Source of the DNA: CAZJDM01 sp964544765
GTDB lineage: Bacteria > Bdellovibrionota_B > Oligoflexia > CAYFLR01
Direction of reading: 5' to 3'
NCBI GenBank assembly: GCA_964544765.1
Contig: CAZJDM010000054.1
Coordinates: 1-25,576, forward strand
DNA length: 25,576 bases
Below the pieces are notes generated by a model. That model ran no database searches. It was given only the letters and a program-made list of their open reading frames with translations, and was not told where the DNA came from. How positions within the stretch are numbered: the first letter of the stretch is position 1; each line of letters begins with the position of its first letter. A program made the position numbers and the translations under genes. Shown in pieces: positions 1 through 8,236 of this stretch.

Positions 1-65
1 TAAATTTTAACTGCGGTGTATTTCTTCGTTTTTTTTCGTTATGGGGTAATTCCAGTTTATAATCC

Positions 66-93
66 TTGATTTATTGAAAAATTTCATTAAAAT
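66..93 (+). promoter_or_regulatory. Possible sigma-70-type promoter of the AOAH-like gene
   Basis: TTGATT at 66-71 and TAAAAT at 88-93 are separated by 16 bases, about 60 bases before the AOAH-like start codon. The region is very AT-rich, so chance matches are expected and the call is weak. Confidence 0.25.
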
Positions 94-151
94 AAAATCA
101 ACCTAAAATATCAATTGGTATAAAGTAGATTTATCACAATAGGATTAATAG

Positions 152-1369
152 ATGAGGTATATTGTAATAATCGTTTATTTTATATTTGAATTTAGTCTTG
201 TTGTGATGGCTACAAACTCACCAAATCCAGAGGTTGATCTGGATTTGGATGGATTTTCCCCGTTTAGAGAAACGTATAGGGGAGCTAATTGGAAGGGCAA
301 AGATTGTAGTGATAATAATTCATTTATATACCCAGGTAGATATGATAGATCGCTTGGTGATGTTGATCAAAATTGTAATGGAATTAAGGGAACTATAACG
401 GATGATTTGATTCAAAAATCTAAGGAAGAGAAATATTGTCTTCACTCTAAACCAAAGGGTACGGTTATATTTGGTGACAGCATGGGGGCGGGTTTTCAAA
501 TACCTGTTCAATTAATGGTAGAAGCTGATCTTAATTCTAAATTATCAAACCTGATGGACTCCAATAAAGATCGTTATGATAATCCTGAAAAATCATGGGT
601 AACCGGTTTTGATCCTGAAATTAAGGAAGAATCTATTTATATGTATATGCAGAAAAATAATCTTTGTAACCACAATGATTATCAAAATCTATCGGTAAAT
701 AATGCTAGTTCAAAGGATTTTCTAAAGCAGGTTTATACATTATCTAGAAAGCCAAATGACGTTCCTATCTTGGGTTTCGTGGCTTTTGTGGGTAATGATA
801 TTTGTCATAATCAACTTAGTCAAATGACCAATTCAACTCAATTTCGTCAGAATATAGTTGAGGGACTTGATGCTTTGGATCAAATAGTTCCCAAAGGGAG
901 TAGTATTGTTTTGATTGGTATACCAAATGGGGAATTTATGTGGCAAACCATGCATAATCGTTTGCATCCTCTTGGAATTACATATGACAGATTTTACTCT
1001 TATTTATCATCTGTAGGTGCCAATCCCTGTAGAACGTGGTTAACTTCCAGAGCTCCCATGCGTCAAAATGCTACCAAGCGAGCGATGGAACTAAATCAGG
1101 TTTTACAGAATATATCACAACATATGACCTGGGATAATTTTGATCTAATTTATGTTCCTTTTCCATTAGATGAAATAATAGTTAAATGGAAAGGGCTAGG
1201 AAAACATCCCGCCAAATTAATATCTAAAGCCGATGGTTTTCATCCCAGTCTAGCGGCACATAGGATGCTGGCAAAGGTCATCTGGCAAAAACTGAGCAAA
1301 GATTATCCTGATTTTGTAGGGCCAGAAAATGAATATAATAAAGAAATTGAAAAGTGGAAAAAAAAATAG
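152..1369 (+). CDS. Secreted acyloxyacyl hydrolase (AOAH)-like SGNH/GDSL lipase
   Basis: This 405-residue exported protein closely resembles the large (catalytic) subunit of animal AOAH, which removes secondary fatty acids from lipid A. Residues 1-20 form a signal peptide. A DxDxDG calcium-type loop (D29-D31-D33) is followed by Gly-Phe-Ser-Pro-Phe, then a second acidic/Cys block ending in DVDQNCNG (70-77), both characteristic of AOAH. SGNH blocks are visible: GDSMGAGF with nucleophile S110, Asn in the NNASS block (N184), GND (214-216), and the D361/H364 pair in DGFHPS. Other AOAH hallmarks are CNHNDYQN (172-179) and HNRLHPLG (268-275). Six cysteines (52, 75, 96, 172, 218, 293) suggest disulfides in the periplasm or outside. 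The N-terminal saposin-B domain of animal AOAH is absent. The ATG is preceded by AGGA at 141-144. Assignment to the AOAH type is confident; the lipid A substrate is inferred from the family. Confidence 0.88.
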   Translation: MRYIVIIVYFIFEFSLVVMATNSPNPEVDLDLDGFSPFRETYRGANWKGKDCSDNNSFIYPGRYDRSLGDVDQNCNGIKGTITDDLIQKSKEEKYCLHSKPKGTVIFGDSMGAGFQIPVQLMVEADLNSKLSNLMDSNKDRYDNPEKSWVTGFDPEIKEESIYMYMQKNNLCNHNDYQNLSVNNASSKDFLKQVYTLSRKPNDVPILGFVAFVGNDICHNQLSQMTNSTQFRQNIVEGLDALDQIVPKGSSIVLIGIPNGEFMWQTMHNRLHPLGITYDRFYSYLSSVGANPCRTWLTSRAPMRQNATKRAMELNQVLQNISQHMTWDNFDLIYVPFPLDEIIVKWKGLGKHPAKLISKADGFHPSLAAHRMLAKVIWQKLSKDYPDFVGPENEYNKEIEKWKKK

Positions 1370-1678
1370 TAACAAGTAATTGTAAATTAAATTAGTTTAA
1401 ATAGAAAAGCTCGAAGGTATTAACTGATAAAGGGAAGTATCATGTTAAGACTTATTATCTTGGTTTTCTTGGCGGTGTTATGTCTGAGGGTTCTCAAGGC
1501 CAATCCAGAAGAGAGTAACTTTTCCAACGAAAATAAAAGAAGTGTTAGTTCAATAAAGAAGCTAGATTCGACATGGATAAATATGTAATGCATTATGAAA
1601 AGATATGGGAAATTGTTATAATCTTAAGTAGGAAAACAATAACCAGAAATAAATCGAATGAATTAGGAATATATAGCC
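1370..1678. other. Intergenic stretch holding one small ORF
   Basis: This 309-base gap contains the 48-codon exported-peptide ORF at 1442-1588. The rest is AT-rich, without a clear terminator hairpin or promoter. A second small reading frame overlaps the end of the first but looks spurious. Confidence 0.5.
1442..1588 (+). CDS. Small putative exported peptide (48 aa)
   Basis: An ATG with a good ribosome binding site (AGGGAAG at 1431-1437) opens a 48-codon frame. The product begins with a clear signal-peptide-like segment: M-L-R, a hydrophobic run to about residue 18, then K-A before N-P. The mature part would be about 28 polar residues rich in Ser, Asn, Lys and Glu. It lies between two genes for exported or membrane proteins on the same strand. 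No family is recognised. It may be a real small secreted peptide or the decayed 5' end of a longer gene; the ribosome binding site and signal sequence favour translation. Confidence 0.45.
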   Translation: MLRLIILVFLAVLCLRVLKANPEESNFSNENKRSVSSIKKLDSTWINM

Positions 1679-2722
1679 TTGAGATTATTGTTAGTAGTAT
1701 TGTTAATTTTAGAACTAATTATTCCTTCCAATCTAATACAATTTAATAATCGGCATGTTTTACAAGCAAATGATTACCTTCAGGTTCCAGTTGATTTTAA
1801 TTGTGTAAAAACCGGTCCTGAATTACGTATTTCTCGTGGTGTTGGATTTGAAATGATAGATTATGTAATTGCGCCGCTTATGCTGTTTCCTAAAACTCTG
1901 AATAGAGCTAGGATGGGTCAAAATGCCTGTCAAATTTCAGAAGCAACCGTTAAAGATGATACTAAATACCTAGTTGGATATATTATTTTGATTTTCTTTC
2001 TGAAAAAATTAGTGCAAATGTTTTTTGAAGTTGATCATGATGCTTTTGAACAAAAGAGTTCCAAAGATATGAATCCTGGACCCCGGAAAGTACTGTATAT
2101 TGATGGAGTCGCTCCTGATAGTAATTTAAATGGTTATCCAGAGTATTATTTCCAACGAAAATATGAAGGACATCCTAATGCTTCTTTCATTACGGTCAAG
2201 AGTTTTGATGATTTAATAATTCAACTTCAAGATATGCCTCAAGATAGTACTTTTGATCGTATAGAAATATTTGCCCATGGAGATGATCCTGGCCAAATTT
2301 TATGGGGCAGTGAAAAAACTCAAAAGAGAATGGATATAACCGATGTCAGACGTTTAAAACAAGCTAATTTAAGGATAACTACCCCGGGCGCTGAAATTCG
2401 CTTTTTCACATGTTCTTTAGCAACTAATTACATATGGGACAATAAAGGCGAACAGATGCTCTACGCATTAGGACAGGCTTTACTTCCATTGGGAGGAAAG
2501 GTGGTGGGATCACCCAAGAATATTATTGTTTTTGAACCACCTGCTGATTTACGATTAATGGCAAATATATTTGGCGTCGCTAATTTGATTCAAGTAATTC
2601 AACACAAAGGCTCCATTATGCGGGATTTTAGACAAATTCACCATGATGTTGTTCAAATTGAAATACCACCACCATCTCAGTCATGTAAAAATTTGAAAGA
2701 AGAGCTGATAAAACGATTCTGA
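1679..2722 (+). CDS. Membrane-anchored protein with clan CD (DUF4347/caspase-like) His-Gly...Cys domain
   Basis: This 347-residue protein starts at TTG, with AGGA about 12 bases upstream. Residues 1-20 are a signal peptide or anchor. Residues 21-95 carry two cysteines (C42, C84) that could pair outside the cytoplasm. A second hydrophobic segment spans about 97-116. The C-terminal 230 residues look globular. Within them, a beta-strand-like run ends in F-A-H-G (H200-G201), followed by DDPGQILWG. A second strand-like run ends in RFFTCSLA (C245). That spacing and context resemble DUF4347 and clan CD cysteine peptidases (caspases, C80, CHAT), where the His-Gly and Cys form the dyad. Peptidase activity is inferred, and no close named homologue is recognised. 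It follows the AOAH-like gene and the small peptide on the same strand and converges on the kinase gene. Confidence 0.6.
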   Translation: MRLLLVVLLILELIIPSNLIQFNNRHVLQANDYLQVPVDFNCVKTGPELRISRGVGFEMIDYVIAPLMLFPKTLNRARMGQNACQISEATVKDDTKYLVGYIILIFFLKKLVQMFFEVDHDAFEQKSSKDMNPGPRKVLYIDGVAPDSNLNGYPEYYFQRKYEGHPNASFITVKSFDDLIIQLQDMPQDSTFDRIEIFAHGDDPGQILWGSEKTQKRMDITDVRRLKQANLRITTPGAEIRFFTCSLATNYIWDNKGEQMLYALGQALLPLGGKVVGSPKNIIVFEPPADLRLMANIFGVANLIQVIQHKGSIMRDFRQIHHDVVQIEIPPPSQSCKNLKEELIKRF

Positions 2723-2751
2723 GAAACTTTAATGTGTTTGTCATTTTAGAT

Positions 2752-3522
2752 TTATTTAATATAAGGAAAAGTTAGAGTCGCCGTTGTACCTTTATTAAGC
2801 TGGCTCTTTATTTTAATGGTACCTGACATTTTGATTATCAGAGATTTGGTGACAAATAAGCCTAAGCCGGTTCCTTGTTGCGGGTCTTTCGTAGTGAATA
2901 ATGGATCGAATAATTTCTTTAAATTATTCTTGGCAATGCCTTGCCCGGAATCTTCAATGGTGATTTGAATTTTACGAGAAGGCGGTTTTAAAAGGCGGGT
3001 GGTGATAATAATATCTCCACTATCTTTGATAGCTTGCAATGAATTATGGATAAGATTAAATATGATTTGAAAAAATGCGGTCTCATCACCTATTATCTGA
3101 CACGATTTTTTACTCAAATTTAAATGAAAAGATATTCGATTAGTTTTATTTAATAAGAAGTTGGTCCAATCTATACAATTTTGAATAATTTGATGTGGTT
3201 CTATTTGACTGCTTTCTTTAGCCTGGTCCGATGAGGGTTTAATGAATTCAAGAATACCAGTGATTATATTTTTACACCTTTTTCCAGCTTGGATGATTTG
3301 ATCAAGGTCTTTTTGTAGTTGTTGATCTTGAGTACTATTCTTAGCGATTTCAGCGTAAGTACATATTCCAGTAATGGGGTTATTAAGTTCGTGAGTAATG
3401 CTGCTGGTCAGGAGACCAATTTTAATAATTCTTTCTAGGTCTATTATTTTGTTTTGTAACTCACTAAAATCGGTTATGTCTTTCAGGAAATCTAAGTTTG
3501 AATCATCGTGATTTGCTGCCAT
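2752..3522 (-). CDS. Soluble NtrB-like sensor histidine kinase
   Basis: This 256-residue protein has the full transmitter module. The H box is SSITHELNNPITGI with phospho-acceptor H44. The N box is around N160 (FNLIHNSLQAI). G1 is DSGQGIA (191-197), the F box is FDPLFTTKD (205-213), and G2 is GTGLGL (217-222). There is no membrane segment and only about 30 residues precede the H box, so it is a cytoplasmic kinase sensing through a partner or a short coiled segment. It is the last gene of the clpP-clpX-lon operon, 36 bases after lon. No response regulator is adjacent, so its partner is elsewhere. The start has no strong Shine-Dalgarno sequence, so translation may be coupled to lon or start slightly differently. 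A link to proteolysis or stress is inferred from position. Confidence 0.85.
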   Translation of the reverse strand: MAANHDDSNLDFLKDITDFSELQNKIIDLERIIKIGLLTSSITHELNNPITGICTYAEIAKNSTQDQQLQKDLDQIIQAGKRCKNIITGILEFIKPSSDQAKESSQIEPHQIIQNCIDWTNFLLNKTNRISFHLNLSKKSCQIIGDETAFFQIIFNLIHNSLQAIKDSGDIIITTRLLKPPSRKIQITIEDSGQGIAKNNLKKLFDPLFTTKDPQQGTGLGLFVTKSLIIKMSGTIKIKSQLNKGTTATLTFPYIK

Positions 3523-3558
3523 ATCTGATCATCATCGCGATTTAATATTATATTCAGA

Positions 3559-6000
3559 TCATTGTATTGAATCTATAGATGACATTCCATTGTTATTAGG
3601 TTGATACATTAAACGAGCTTTCTTCAATTGTTCATAAAATTCATCTTTATTGGGCAATAAGAGGGCATTAACTAAGACTTCATCCATATGTTCTGCATAT
3701 ACCAAAGATATGTTTTTTAAAATTTTAGGTGGAACTTCATGGAGATCCTTTTCATTTTGTTTGGGAATGATAACTTTATTGGTACCACCACGATGAGCGG
3801 CTAAAATCTTTTCTTTTAAACCTCCAATGGTTAATATTCTACCTCTTAAAGTGATTTCTCCAGTCATGGCTAATGATTTTATAACAGGAACCTTGATTAA
3901 TGCGGAAGTAATGGCTGTAGCCATAGAAATACCAGCAGATGGTCCATCTTTGGGAATAGCTCCTTCGGGTAAATGAACATGAATATCAATATTTTGATAG
4001 AAGTCTTCGGCTAGACCCATATAAGTTGCACGAGATCTAACATAACTAAGAGCAGCTTGCGCTGATTCTTGCATAACTTCACCGAGTTTACCTGTAACTT
4101 TAAGGTTTCCTTTACCAGGTAAAACGGTTACTTCAATTTTTAGTAATTCACCTCCTAGTTGTGTCCAGGCTAGGCCAGTAACTACACCAATTTCATCGTG
4201 TTCCTTGGATTTGCCATAGTCGTATCTTTGTGGACCTAAGTATTTTCTGACAGTTGCGGGAGTAATTACGATTTTCTTTTGTAGTTCTTTTTTGGTTTTC
4301 TTTTGGTTCTTATTTTTGATAATCGAGCGGGCCACTTTTCGTGAAATTGATGCTATTTCTCTTTCTAGATTTCTAACCCCGGCTTCTCGTGTGTAAAATC
4401 TGATTAATTCAGTGGTAGCTTTATCTGAGAATTTAACATTGTATTTGTCAATACCGTTGGCTTCCTTTTGTTTTTTTACTAGAAATAATGAGGCTATTTT
4501 TAATTTTTCTTCCTCGGTATAACTGGATAATTCAATAACCTCCATCCTATCTTTTAAAGCAGGGGGAATATTTTGTAAAAAGTTGGCAGTCGCGATAAAT
4601 AAAGTTTTGGAAAGATCATACTCTAGATCTAAATAATGATCGGTAAAGGTATGGTTCTGTTCAGGATCTAATACTTCTAATAACGCGGAAGAAGGATCTC
4701 CACGATGATCTGAACCAAGTTTGTCAACCTCATCTAAAAGGATTACAGGATTAGAGGTCCCCGCTTTTTTAAGTGCTAACATAATCTTACCGGGCATGGC
4801 TCCAATATAAGTTCTTCTATGACCCCGTATTTCAGCTTCATCTTTGATGCCACCTAACGCTAATCGGGCAAATTTTCGATTAGTAGCTCGAGCAACCGAT
4901 TTGGCCAATGATGTTTTTCCCACTCCAGGAGGTCCTGATAAGCAGAGAATAGGTCCCTTTAAATGGTCAACTAGAGCTGTAACCGCTAAATATTCAACAA
5001 TTCTTTCTTTTACCTTATGGAGTCCGTAATGATCTTCTTCCAAGATTTTTTCAGCCAGTATAATATCTTTATTGTCTTCGGTCATCTCGTCCCATGGAAG
5101 CCCCAATACATAATCAATATAATTTCTGATAACAGTGGCTTCAGCTGACATAGGAGACATCATTTTTAATTTGGAGATTTCTTTTTTAACCTTATCATGA
5201 GCTTCTTTACTTAATTTTTTCTTTTTAAGCTTTTCTTCAATTTCTTGAATTTCATTTTTTAAGTCGTCGCGATCACCAAGCTCTCTTTGAATAGCTTGCA
5301 TTTGTTCGTTGAGGTAATAGTCCTTTTGAGTCTTTTCCATCTGTTTTTTGACTCTGGCTCTAATCTTCTTTTCTACTTTCAAAATTTGAATCTCAGATAA
5401 CATAAATTCGTATATTTTTTCCAGCCTTTTGAGAGGATTATATGTTTCCAGCATTTTTTGTTTGTCAGTTAATTTCAAATTGACTAAATGAGCTAGAATA
5501 GTGTCCGCTAATCTTGATGGGTCCTCAATCGATGAAATTGATAATAACATTTCAGGGGGAATTCGGCGATTGAGTTTTACATATTCATCAAAGGTTTCTT
5601 TTACTGTTCGTAAAAGGGCTTTTTCTTCTACGACTTCAAATTCTGTGGTGACTAAAATATCTGCTTCTACCTTAAAATGTGGCTCTGACTGTATGTATTT
5701 AATGATTTTGGCTCGGTATTTTCCTTCAACAAGTACTTTTACCGTCCCATCAGGAAGGCGAAGCAATTGCAAAATGGTGCTTACCGTACCTATATTATAA
5801 ATTTCCTCGGGAGAAGGATCGTTGGTCTTGGCTTTCTTTTGAGTAGATAGAAAAATTTCTTTGTTATTATTCATAGCATCTTCTAAGGCGCTAATTGATT
5901 TTTCCCTACCAACAAAGAAAGGAATTACTGTGTATGGGAAAATTATAGTATCTCTTAAGGGTAAGAGAGGAATTTCACTTTTTTTGTTTTTTTCTGTCAT
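3559..6000 (-). CDS. lon: ATP-dependent protease Lon
   Basis: This 813-residue cytoplasmic AAA+ protease degrades misfolded and regulatory proteins. The N-terminal Lon substrate-binding domain (about 8-205) is followed by a coiled linker, then the AAA+ module with Walker A GPPGVGKT (356-363) and Walker B VILLDEVD (419-426). The C-terminal peptidase domain has the Ser-Lys dyad: S688 in KDGPSAG and K731 in GGLKEK, 43 residues apart as in E. coli Lon. The length is typical of bacterial LonA. The ATG has GAGGT a few bases upstream. It sits 45 bases after clpX and before the histidine kinase, so the main ATP-dependent proteases here are probably co-transcribed. All key residues are present. Confidence 0.98.
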   Translation of the reverse strand: MTEKNKKSEIPLLPLRDTIIFPYTVIPFFVGREKSISALEDAMNNNKEIFLSTQKKAKTNDPSPEEIYNIGTVSTILQLLRLPDGTVKVLVEGKYRAKIIKYIQSEPHFKVEADILVTTEFEVVEEKALLRTVKETFDEYVKLNRRIPPEMLLSISSIEDPSRLADTILAHLVNLKLTDKQKMLETYNPLKRLEKIYEFMLSEIQILKVEKKIRARVKKQMEKTQKDYYLNEQMQAIQRELGDRDDLKNEIQEIEEKLKKKKLSKEAHDKVKKEISKLKMMSPMSAEATVIRNYIDYVLGLPWDEMTEDNKDIILAEKILEEDHYGLHKVKERIVEYLAVTALVDHLKGPILCLSGPPGVGKTSLAKSVARATNRKFARLALGGIKDEAEIRGHRRTYIGAMPGKIMLALKKAGTSNPVILLDEVDKLGSDHRGDPSSALLEVLDPEQNHTFTDHYLDLEYDLSKTLFIATANFLQNIPPALKDRMEVIELSSYTEEEKLKIASLFLVKKQKEANGIDKYNVKFSDKATTELIRFYTREAGVRNLEREIASISRKVARSIIKNKNQKKTKKELQKKIVITPATVRKYLGPQRYDYGKSKEHDEIGVVTGLAWTQLGGELLKIEVTVLPGKGNLKVTGKLGEVMQESAQAALSYVRSRATYMGLAEDFYQNIDIHVHLPEGAIPKDGPSAGISMATAITSALIKVPVIKSLAMTGEITLRGRILTIGGLKEKILAAHRGGTNKVIIPKQNEKDLHEVPPKILKNISLVYAEHMDEVLVNALLLPNKDEFYEQLKKARLMYQPNNNGMSSIDSIQ

Positions 6001-6045
6001 ATATTACCTCGTAGAAACTAATACAAAATTTTTCAAATAATGTAC

Positions 6046-7317
6046 CTAATTATTTTGGTTGAGAGCACTATTATCAGGTACTGTGCGATAAACAATAATA
6101 GGGTCCTTGTGATGTAAAATGGTTTCTTCAGTTACAACAACTTCCTTGATGTTATTATTAGAAGGTATATCATACATGATGTTAAGCATAGCTTGTTCGA
6201 TAATAGAGCGAAGCCCTCTTGCTCCCGTTTTACGTTTGACAGCTTGTTTAACTACCGAACGTAAAGCCCCTTCGGTATATCTTAGGTTAACATTTTCCAT
6301 TTCTAAAAGTGTTTGATATTGTTTAAGTATAGCATTTTTTGGCTTTTTTAGTATAATTAATAGTGTTTCTTCGTCTAAATCTGATAGAGTGACAGTTACA
6401 GGTAGACGACCAATAAACTCAGGTATCAATCCATACTTAATAAGATCCTCTGTTTCGATGTTCTTTAAAATTTCTCCAATATTTTCTTTGGCTTTACTTT
6501 TTACTGATGCTCCAAACCCTAAATTACTTTCATCCCTACGAGATTTGATAATATCAGTGAGACCAGAAAACGCGCCTCCACAAATAAATAGAATGTTAGT
6601 AGTATCAACCTGTAACAATTCTTGTTGTGGATGCTTTCTTCCACCTCTAGGAGGAACACTGGCAATAGTACCTTCAAGAAGTTTTAACAATGATTGTTGT
6701 ACTCCTTCACCAGAAACGTCTCTTGTTATGGAAGTATTTTCGCCTTTACGAGAAATTTTATCAATTTCATCGATGTAAATAATTCCTTTCTGGGCTTGGG
6801 TAATATCGAAATCAGCAGCTTGTAAGAGACTTAAAATAACGTTCTCGACATCTTCACCGACGTATCCTGCCTCTGTAAGGGTGGTAGCGTCAGAAATAGT
6901 AAAAGGAACATTAAGAATTCTAGCTAAGGTTTGAGCCAGTAAAGTTTTTCCTGATCCAGTGGGACCGATTAGTAATATATTACTTTTTTGTAGTTCTACT
7001 TCGTTTTTCTTATTTTTCGTATTTATACGTTTGTAATGATTATAGACAGCTACAGATATGGTTTTTTTTGCTTTATTTTGCCCAATAACGTATTCATTTA
7101 GTATAGCGTTTATTTCGGCTGGAGTAGGAATCTCTCCCAAACCAAATGTAGTGCTTTCTTTATGTTCTTCCTCTTCTAAAATATCATTACAAAGAGAAAT
7201 GCACTCATTGCAAATCCATACAGATGGACCTTCAATCAGCTTTTTTACCTCATGCTGTGTTTTTCCACAAAAGGAACAATTCAATGTCGGTAGTTTCGGT
7301 CCTCTGGGTTGCGACAT
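6046..7317 (-). CDS. clpX: ClpX, ATPase subunit of the ClpXP protease
   Basis: This 423-residue AAA+ unfoldase recognises substrates and feeds them to ClpP. The N-terminal zinc-binding domain has C14, C17, C36 and C39. Walker A is GPTGSGKT (118-125) and Walker B is IIYIDEID (179-186). The pore loop GYVG (151-154) and the RKH loop (227-229) are intact. The ClpP-docking loop reads LGF (266-268) instead of the common IGF, a conservative change. GGGGA precedes the ATG. The gap to the upstream clpP stop is 17 bases, so the two subunits are made from one transcript. Confidence 0.98.
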   Translation of the reverse strand: MSQPRGPKLPTLNCSFCGKTQHEVKKLIEGPSVWICNECISLCNDILEEEEHKESTTFGLGEIPTPAEINAILNEYVIGQNKAKKTISVAVYNHYKRINTKNKKNEVELQKSNILLIGPTGSGKTLLAQTLARILNVPFTISDATTLTEAGYVGEDVENVILSLLQAADFDITQAQKGIIYIDEIDKISRKGENTSITRDVSGEGVQQSLLKLLEGTIASVPPRGGRKHPQQELLQVDTTNILFICGGAFSGLTDIIKSRRDESNLGFGASVKSKAKENIGEILKNIETEDLIKYGLIPEFIGRLPVTVTLSDLDEETLLIILKKPKNAILKQYQTLLEMENVNLRYTEGALRSVVKQAVKRKTGARGLRSIIEQAMLNIMYDIPSNNNIKEVVVTEETILHHKDPIIVYRTVPDNSALNQNN

Positions 7318-7334
7318 ATTATTTCCCCATCATT

Positions 7335-7934
7335 TTATGAGCTTTTGACTTTATCACTCATTTCTATTATTTGATCTGCAATTCCGAATTTAACCGCTTC
7401 CTCTGCTGTCATGAAAAAATCTCTTTCCACACCTTGCGAAATAACATCTTCTGGATGTCCAGTCAATGATGCAAGGATATTAATCATCTTTCTTTTAATT
7501 TTTAGTATTTCTTGAGCATGAATATGAATGTCAGTTGCTTGACCCGTAGCTCCTCCCAGAGGTTGATGGATCATTATTCTGGCATTGGGGAGAATTGAGC
7601 GTTTTCCTTTGGTTCCTGCCGCTAATAACCATGCCGCCATACTACATGCTTGACCAATACAAAAAGTTCTTACATTATTTTTTATTAAGTTTAATGTATC
7701 GAAGATAGCTAATCCAGCTGTGATAGATCCCCCAGGGGAATTAATATAGATATGGACATCGCGGTCGGGATCTACGGATTGTAGGAACAATAATTGGGCC
7801 ATAACAGCATTAGAGACTTCATCGGTTATCTGTGTACCTATTAATATTATGAAATCTTTAAGTAATCTCGAATATATATCATATTGTCGCTCGCCTCGAT
7901 TGGTTTGTTCAATTACAAAAGGTATTACAGACAT
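7335..7934 (-). CDS. clpP: ClpP, proteolytic subunit of the Clp protease
   Basis: This 199-residue serine peptidase forms the tetradecameric chamber used by ClpX. The catalytic triad is S98 (in GQACSMAA), H123 (in MIHQPLGG) and D172 (in VERDFF), matching S111, H136 and D185 of the E. coli precursor. The INSPGG oxyanion region (65-70) is present. The N-terminus has the usual VIEQTxRGER motif, with almost no propeptide before it. It is the first gene of the clpP-clpX-lon-kinase operon and is divergent from tig. AGGAG lies about 11 bases before the ATG, slightly far. Confidence 0.98.
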   Translation of the reverse strand: MSVIPFVIEQTNRGERQYDIYSRLLKDFIILIGTQITDEVSNAVMAQLLFLQSVDPDRDVHIYINSPGGSITAGLAIFDTLNLIKNNVRTFCIGQACSMAAWLLAAGTKGKRSILPNARIMIHQPLGGATGQATDIHIHAQEILKIKRKMINILASLTGHPEDVISQGVERDFFMTAEEAVKFGIADQIIEMSDKVKSS

Positions 7935-8130
7935 AATTAAGTAATCTCCTATTATTGAAAGATATTTACTCTCTATAAAGCATAAAAATTAATTTTACGT
8001 TTATTAACATAGCCAACCCATATCAAATATTAACTTGCATTTCATCAATTTAATTAAGATCCTCTTATATAACAATAAATCATTTGTTATTTTCATCGTT
8101 CGATAATTACGAAACTTTAATTTCTTTTAC
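7935..8130. other. Divergent intergenic region between clpP and tig
   Basis: This AT-rich stretch should hold the clpP operon promoter on the - strand, but no -35/-10 pair with good spacing could be fixed. The tig promoter lies just to its right. No repeat or RNA gene is seen. Confidence 0.4.
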
Positions 8131-8159
8131 TTGCTATGGACTATTGATTCTGTTAGAAT
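8131..8159 (+). promoter_or_regulatory. Sigma-70-type promoter of tig
   Basis: TTGCTA at 8131-8136 and TAGAAT at 8154-8159 are separated by exactly 17 bases. Transcription would start near 8166, leaving a leader of about 70 bases before the tig start. Both hexamers are close to consensus. Confidence 0.6.
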
Positions 8160-8163
8160 CCAG

Positions 8164-8210
8164 GCGCTGAAGTCATTGTAGGGCTTGTACAAAATTGGCT
8201 TTTTCAGCGC
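8164..8210 (+). repeat. Inverted repeat at the 5' end of the tig leader
   Basis: GCGCTGAA at 8164-8171 is perfectly complementary to TTCAGCGC at 8203-8210, with a 31-base loop. It is GC-rich against an AT-rich background and sits almost at the predicted mRNA 5' end. It could be a 5' stabilising stem or a protein-binding site. Confidence 0.5.
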
Positions 8211-8236
8211 GATCCAAACAAAAGATGGAGGAAGAT

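Noticed and set aside
1588..1746. 52-codon + strand frame overlapping the stop of the small peptide gene
   Set aside because: It has no ribosome binding site of its own and no recognisable features, and it runs into the start of the next gene in another frame.
8195..8236. Longer N-terminus for trigger factor from TTG 8195 or ATG 8225
   Set aside because: GTG 8237 has GGAGG at ideal spacing and puts GFRKGK at residues 43-48 exactly as in E. coli; the longer starts also overlap the leader stem.
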